Part shown: piece by piece, positions 59,470 to 64,000 of the stretch
How positions within the stretch are numbered: the stretch's first letter is position 1
Layout: each line of letters opens with the position of its first letter
NCBI GenBank assembly: GCA_963921825.1
Contig: OY997595.1
Coordinates: 15,245,228-15,309,227, forward strand
Origin: Erodium maritimum
Taxonomy: Eukaryota > Streptophyta > Magnoliopsida > Geraniales > Geraniaceae
DNA length: 64,000 nt
Direction of reading: 5' to 3'
Notes under the pieces: model-generated
What the model was told of the DNA's origin: nothing
Database searches by the model: none
The model's input: the letters and a program-made list of their open reading frames with translations, nothing else
Position numbers and translations under genes: made by a program

Positions 59470-59950
59470 TCATAGTGAAAGAGGATTGTCATATCCTCAT
59501 AGTTGAAGAATAGTTTCTTATTATGAATATGTAATGTAATGTTGTTGGTAAGTTTCAAGACATGTATCAATTGAGAAAGATTAGATGAAAATGGAACCAA
59601 AACAAGCTGCTTATTATATTACAAGTGAAGGTCAGACATGACTTCTGTCTCACCAAGCATTGCAGAGTACAAATAAATAGCAGGACAATCCCAATTCCCA
59701 AACACAGATAGAGAAGTATCAATGAAGATAAATATTGAAAAAAGAGTATCTTTTTGCCTTGTTACAGAAAATCAATACAAATACTATTGGTGTAGGAGGC
59801 AGAGAGCACTACCTCTACAAGATAGATTACCTTATGACATAAAACATAGTTGCACCTCCATGGCTGATGAGAAAGGAAAAAGGAACAACCCAAGAACAGG
59901 AGCAACTCATATATCCACAACCCCTGCACCTTCCAACTTTCTACCAGTTG
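59470..59950. other. 3'-UTRs of the convergent cupin and PP2A genes
   Basis: The cupin gene (+) and PP2A subunit gene (-) converge here with 480 bp between their stop codons. No separate gene or repeat is seen. The short open frame at 59722-60039 is a shadow of the PP2A 3' region. Confidence 0.5.
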
Positions 59951-62900
59951 TCAGCTGCCAGCAGCAGCCTTCGGATTTGTGTGATTGGCAATGGGCAGAG
60001 AGGATACGAACTTTGAAACCACCACGGCCTCATTGCTAACTGTTCCGGATGCTGCCACATCTTCCAAGCGTTTCCAGGTCATTTCCCGCCTCACCCGTGT
60101 CTCCTCCTTTTTGGCATCTTCTTCCTGGAATCTGGACAAGCACTCGTCAAAGAGCTCTTGGTCTGCATCTGCAAATATCTTCCTGACATTCAGCGTAAGG
60201 CTCTGCACAGCTTGGTTCCAGTGATCCCTTGTGTTTTTCTCCAAAGCTGGGAAGATTATAGGCAGTATCACGTTACGGTTCTGAGTGATCAAGTTTCTAA
60301 TGTGATCGTTGTTCCACAAAAACAATGCACGTTCTGAAACCTGACATAGAAAGATGATAAGAAGCCTCATTACAGCCAAATATACTTTCTTCATTTACAA
60401 ACATCAAGTTTGTTTAACAAATACTAAGATTGTGACCCAAATAGGCGTTCTTCATTTACAAACATCAACTCCATAGGACTAAACCAATGCCTACTCGGTT
60501 TTCTAGAGCAAGGTCACGACATCAATCCTTATGGGCAGCAGTATTTCTGATAAAAACAAGTTCAAAGGATGTAAATTTCCAGTCTAACTAAGCTAATCAG
60601 CCAGGCATCATAGAAGCTTATACTTGGCCCATCTTTTGACCATATATCCAAGCCATTCCTTTTATAATAAACAGTATTTTATCTGGATGTTAAATAACAG
60701 TATTTTACACATTTCATAATGGTTCTTAATGCAGACAGACACTGAAATAGTAACACCACGCAAAACAGAAATTTGTTTCCAGGCATCATTAGTCAGGATC
60801 CAAGATGGTTGCATATTATTATCTAAACCAACTCGTATCCTAGGACTTACCAAAATGGCCAAGCAACATAAGAACTCAAAAGAAACAAAAATGAAACTGT
60901 TCAATCAACAAAATGGCCCAACAAAGATGTTAGCTAATAGGGATGATTAATTAACTAAAGAAGATATGCCAGCATCTTCCAACTGACAAGGCAAACAAAA
61001 TTAGGAGATATATAGACTCAAAAAGCCTAAATAGTCTGTAAATCATACTTTGTATGGTCCAACAATCCAATATGTATCGGTCCACTAGGACCTAAAACTG
61101 CAATTGCCCGGAGGTGGGGACATGCAGTAAGTAAGGGAGTATAGTTAGAAGTTGGCCAGAATTATTACTTGTAAGCAAACAAGGTTCAAAACTAGTAAAA
61201 ACCACCAACTTTAATCGCCATCCACTCCAGGTTCTTCTAAACCCCCAACTCATGTATAAAAATCTTAACTATGAGATAATTGTTCCTCGGTTTCTGATAA
61301 AGCTAGGATTAAGAAAAATACTTTACGAAAAACACTGACAAATCTCTTGACTCTTGCAAGTATCATGGGAAAAAAGCACCAAAAAAGCAATTATTGAGTA
61401 CACAAATATCATAGGAATTCAAGGAGTCTTCTGGTATGACTATTCTTATATCAATTAAACCCTCTGTTGACAAACTGATACTTTTCAAATAGGCGAAGGC
61501 ATATATCATCCACTACAAACCCTATTTTAAGTTGGAGTGCAAGAGTTAATTGGAAAGAGAGACAAAGCAAATCCCCTATAAGATAGGCAACATAGAACAA
61601 CTATGAGAAGATTAACTTTAGGAACAAAACTATATAGGATAGCAAAAACTCAAATCACCAAGCAGATATCAATCAAGCATCTACTGTAGCACAAACAATA
61701 CATCTGGTGCATGATATAAATAAGCATATGAAACCCAGTACCTGAAAATGTGAGCTGTTGAGGCAGCGACCAATTCGACGAAATAAAGGGACCATGCATC
61801 GCTGGAACTCTGCTGCTTGGGTGGCCTCTAGAACTTCCTCCAACTCACCAAGGAACATGACCTCTTTTGAACTATTTGTGATGGGCCAATATTTCAGCAG
61901 ACCTCGGATTACAGTATCAGCCAGCTTGCAATCTTTCTCCACAAATTGAGTGATGCTGTAGGAAAGCTGCTGATGGTACAGGGACACACACTTGGGCTTG
62001 TGAAGGGGAATCAAGGCACGGACAAGGAAAAGCTTGTGCTCTTCCTTCAGAGGCAAAGCAAACCCATTAATTATACTGCCCAAAATTTCAAGCAACTCTG
62101 CAATGCCATTGTGTTTCTCTGTCTCAAAAATGAACCTATAGAATATGTTGTTGATAGCTTTTCTAATGTAGGGTCGATGCACCATGAATTTCCCGTATAT
62201 GCGGTGGAGGATGGTCTTTAGATACTCCCTCTCTCTTTGGTCCTCAGAGTCAAACAAATCAAGCAATCTCAGCACAAATGAGTGGTCAATGTACCTTTTT
62301 GCAAGCTTGGCATCAGTCTCTGACGAAGACACAAATCTGAGTAAGAATTCATACACAATCTGAAGATGAGGCCAAGCAGGTTCCATAGTTGGCTCGTCAT
62401 CTTCAGGATCATATGTTTCTGGGCCTTCGTGATTGGAAGATGGAAATGCTCTGAACAAATTGGCCGCCGCCATCTTCGTTATCTCTTGCATTACAATTTC
62501 ATTGAACTTTGAAGTAGCAGCTGAAATATAATCAACAACTTCAAGCAAAGTTTGCCTCTTTATGTCTTTTTCCTTGAGATTCTTCGTAGGATCACTGAAG
62601 TCAAATACAACACAACACATATCTAACTTTCTTATAAACAAATTCTGCTTTTCTGAGCTTGCCACATCCCTGAAACTTGGCAATGCCTCATATGCACCAG
62701 GTACCATGACATGACCTGCTTGAGATGCTGCTGATTTCTTCCCTTGACTCACTTTATCCCCGGCTGCTGGAAGAGGTCCAACAGCACCATTGTTGGTGTG
62801 AGGAGCACCAAAGCCCGAATTCAAAGGTTTTGCAGCACCTGAACTGGACTTGGAGCTGTTAACAGAATTGGCACCTTGAGACGTGTTCACAGTAGAATAA

Positions 62901-62986
62901 GGATTGACCCCTCCATCATTGCTAGAGTCATTGTGGGACGATTTCGAGGGCTTCCTAGGCAACTTACCCAATATCTGTTTGAACAT
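59951..62986 (-). CDS. PP2A regulatory subunit B' (B56 family, gamma/theta-like)
   Basis: Targets protein phosphatase 2A to substrates as the third subunit of the A-B'-C holoenzyme. There are two coding exons, 62986-61742 and 60340-59951, joined CAG|GTACTG...TGTCAG|GTTTCAG in phase 0, giving 544 residues. The start at 62986 ([26 protein letters not shown]) matches the conserved N-terminus of plant B' subunits; the frame is open for 11 more codons upstream. Residues 1 to about 95 are low-complexity Ser/Asn/Gly. The B56 HEAT-like domain runs from EALPSFRDV (about 100) to about 510, including [21 protein letters not shown], the hallmark B56 motif at the exon junction. The C-terminus is [15 protein letters not shown]...AAAGS. 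The 1.4 kb intron is unremarkable. Exact paralog assignment needs alignment. Confidence 0.93.
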
Positions 62987-63019
62987 AATTACAGACCTCT
63001 CAACTCTATCCCAACCCAA

Positions 63020-63700
63020 AATCTATATCCTCCCCAAAAATTCAGCAATCAAAGTTTCCAACTTGGAGCCCCCAAAATCATGGGTTACCCTCACAACTCA
63101 CAAACAAGATCCATGTGAGGTGATAATGTAAGTGCAAAGAAGAAAATAAATAAATAAATAAACCTAATCACAATCCCATACCAATACACCAGTAGAATTG
63201 AATTAACGAAGAAAACGAGATCACAGGGCTCAATGACACATGACGGCAACTTGAGGGACACCCAGAATCGAGATAGAATCTATAGACAGACCATATGCTC
63301 TGAATAGAAGAAACAGATCGGGAAAATGAACTTACACACGCAACAAGATCGGAGGAGACAGAGAAAGCGCTAGAAATCGCAGCTGCGATTGACAAATCCA
63401 AAATCGAGGAGGGGTCTGAGCTGATTCCAGAGGAAGGGGAGAGAGAGAGGGAATAAGACAATCAACGCGTCAAAGGGAACACAGAAACGAATCGAAAAGC
63501 GAAACAATTCAATAAAAGCAGAAATTGGATTAGCAAAAGAAGAAGAGGGTGTATCTGTCTTGTGAGCTATGAGGTTTGGTGTGTAGAATTGTTTTGTTCG
63601 TAAGCAAAAAGATGGGAAATGGGAAATGGAAAACAAAAATGGAGGCTTGTGGGTTGGGGTTGGGAAGCAGCAAAGAGCTGAGGAGGAAGGGGCGGGGATG
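63020..63700 (-). other. Probable 5'-UTR and promoter region of the PP2A B' gene
   Basis: On the minus strand 63640-63340 is a GC- and CT-rich leader with TTTCTCTGTCTCCTCCGATC, ending in a donor-like GTGT|GTAAGTTC at about 63335. An intron with an acceptor somewhere in 63130-63000 would join it to the coding exon. I cannot pick the acceptor. Confidence 0.5.
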
Positions 63701-64000
63701 AAATTACAATTTTGACCCTCCATCCATTTTCCAGGTCAAATCTCTTCTTTTTTATTTCAACATCAAGGCCGCAGAGAAAGACAAGCTCTAAGCCAATACT
63801 AAAAGGTATCATCTTGCGAGGCGATAGAGTCCAAAGGACATGTCTTTGTACCACAGAGAGGACCTTGCGGAGGAAATGATCAGTAGCTTGAACCTCACCA
63901 ACTCAGCACCTTATATTAAACCTTCCAACTGATTTCACAGTGAATGAATGCATGATTGCAGTCTTCAAAGCTTAAACCACAGAAAGAACAAAGGCTCTCC
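63701..64000. other. Intergenic, upstream of the PP2A B' gene
   Basis: The likely promoter side of the PP2A gene. No other gene, repeat or RNA is seen up to the window end. Confidence 0.4.

Noticed and set aside
63567-63854. Minus-strand frames upstream of the PP2A gene
   Set aside because: They lie in the probable 5'-UTR/promoter region and have no domain.

Overview
The window is nuclear DNA of a flowering plant, most likely a eudicot. Evidence: spliced plant genes with GT-AG introns, an intron-bearing elongator tRNA-Met, Ty1/copia and Ty3/gypsy LTR retrotransposons, L1-type LINEs and several MITE families. I cannot name the species from sequence alone.

Layout. 1-5.2 kb: tail of a copia element, a LINE that keeps only ORF1, a Tourist-like MITE and a 1.25 kb Mutator-like foldback element with a 9-bp target duplication. 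5.67-6.16 kb: a two-exon potato-type-I proteinase inhibitor gene whose intron holds an antisense tRNA-Met(CAT) gene. 6.5-15.3 kb: GC-rich repeats with poly-A-like ends; one is split by a clean 2.96 kb gypsy-type solo LTR with TTCAA target duplication. 16.8-17.3 kb: a small intronless gene resembling only the C-terminal part of SGR5/IDD proteins. 17.3-22.6 kb: mostly unrecognised sequence. 22.6-27.5 kb: a Tourist-like MITE next to a young, compact copia element. 27.8-41.9 kb: a repeated block, first nearly continuous and then as a second copy split by a LINE, itself split by an 8 kb chromovirus-type gypsy element. 41.9-45.7 kb: LINE pieces. 45.7-48.6 kb: AT-rich TTACA-word DNA, then two inverted-repeat elements that both sit in TA microsatellite. 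48.6-54.8 kb: an LTR-like remnant and a reverse-strand copia element.

54.8-64 kb is a gene island: a five-exon membrane protein gene (+), a small cupin gene with a 5'-UTR intron (+), and a PP2A B56/B' regulatory subunit gene (-), the last two converging.

The host genes do not form a pathway. The main interest is element architecture: nested insertions with clean boundaries, three LINE copies that keep ORF1 but lack most or all of ORF2, and paired TA-targeting elements with related termini. I ran no database search; product names rest on remembered family motifs, and junctions were read by eye.
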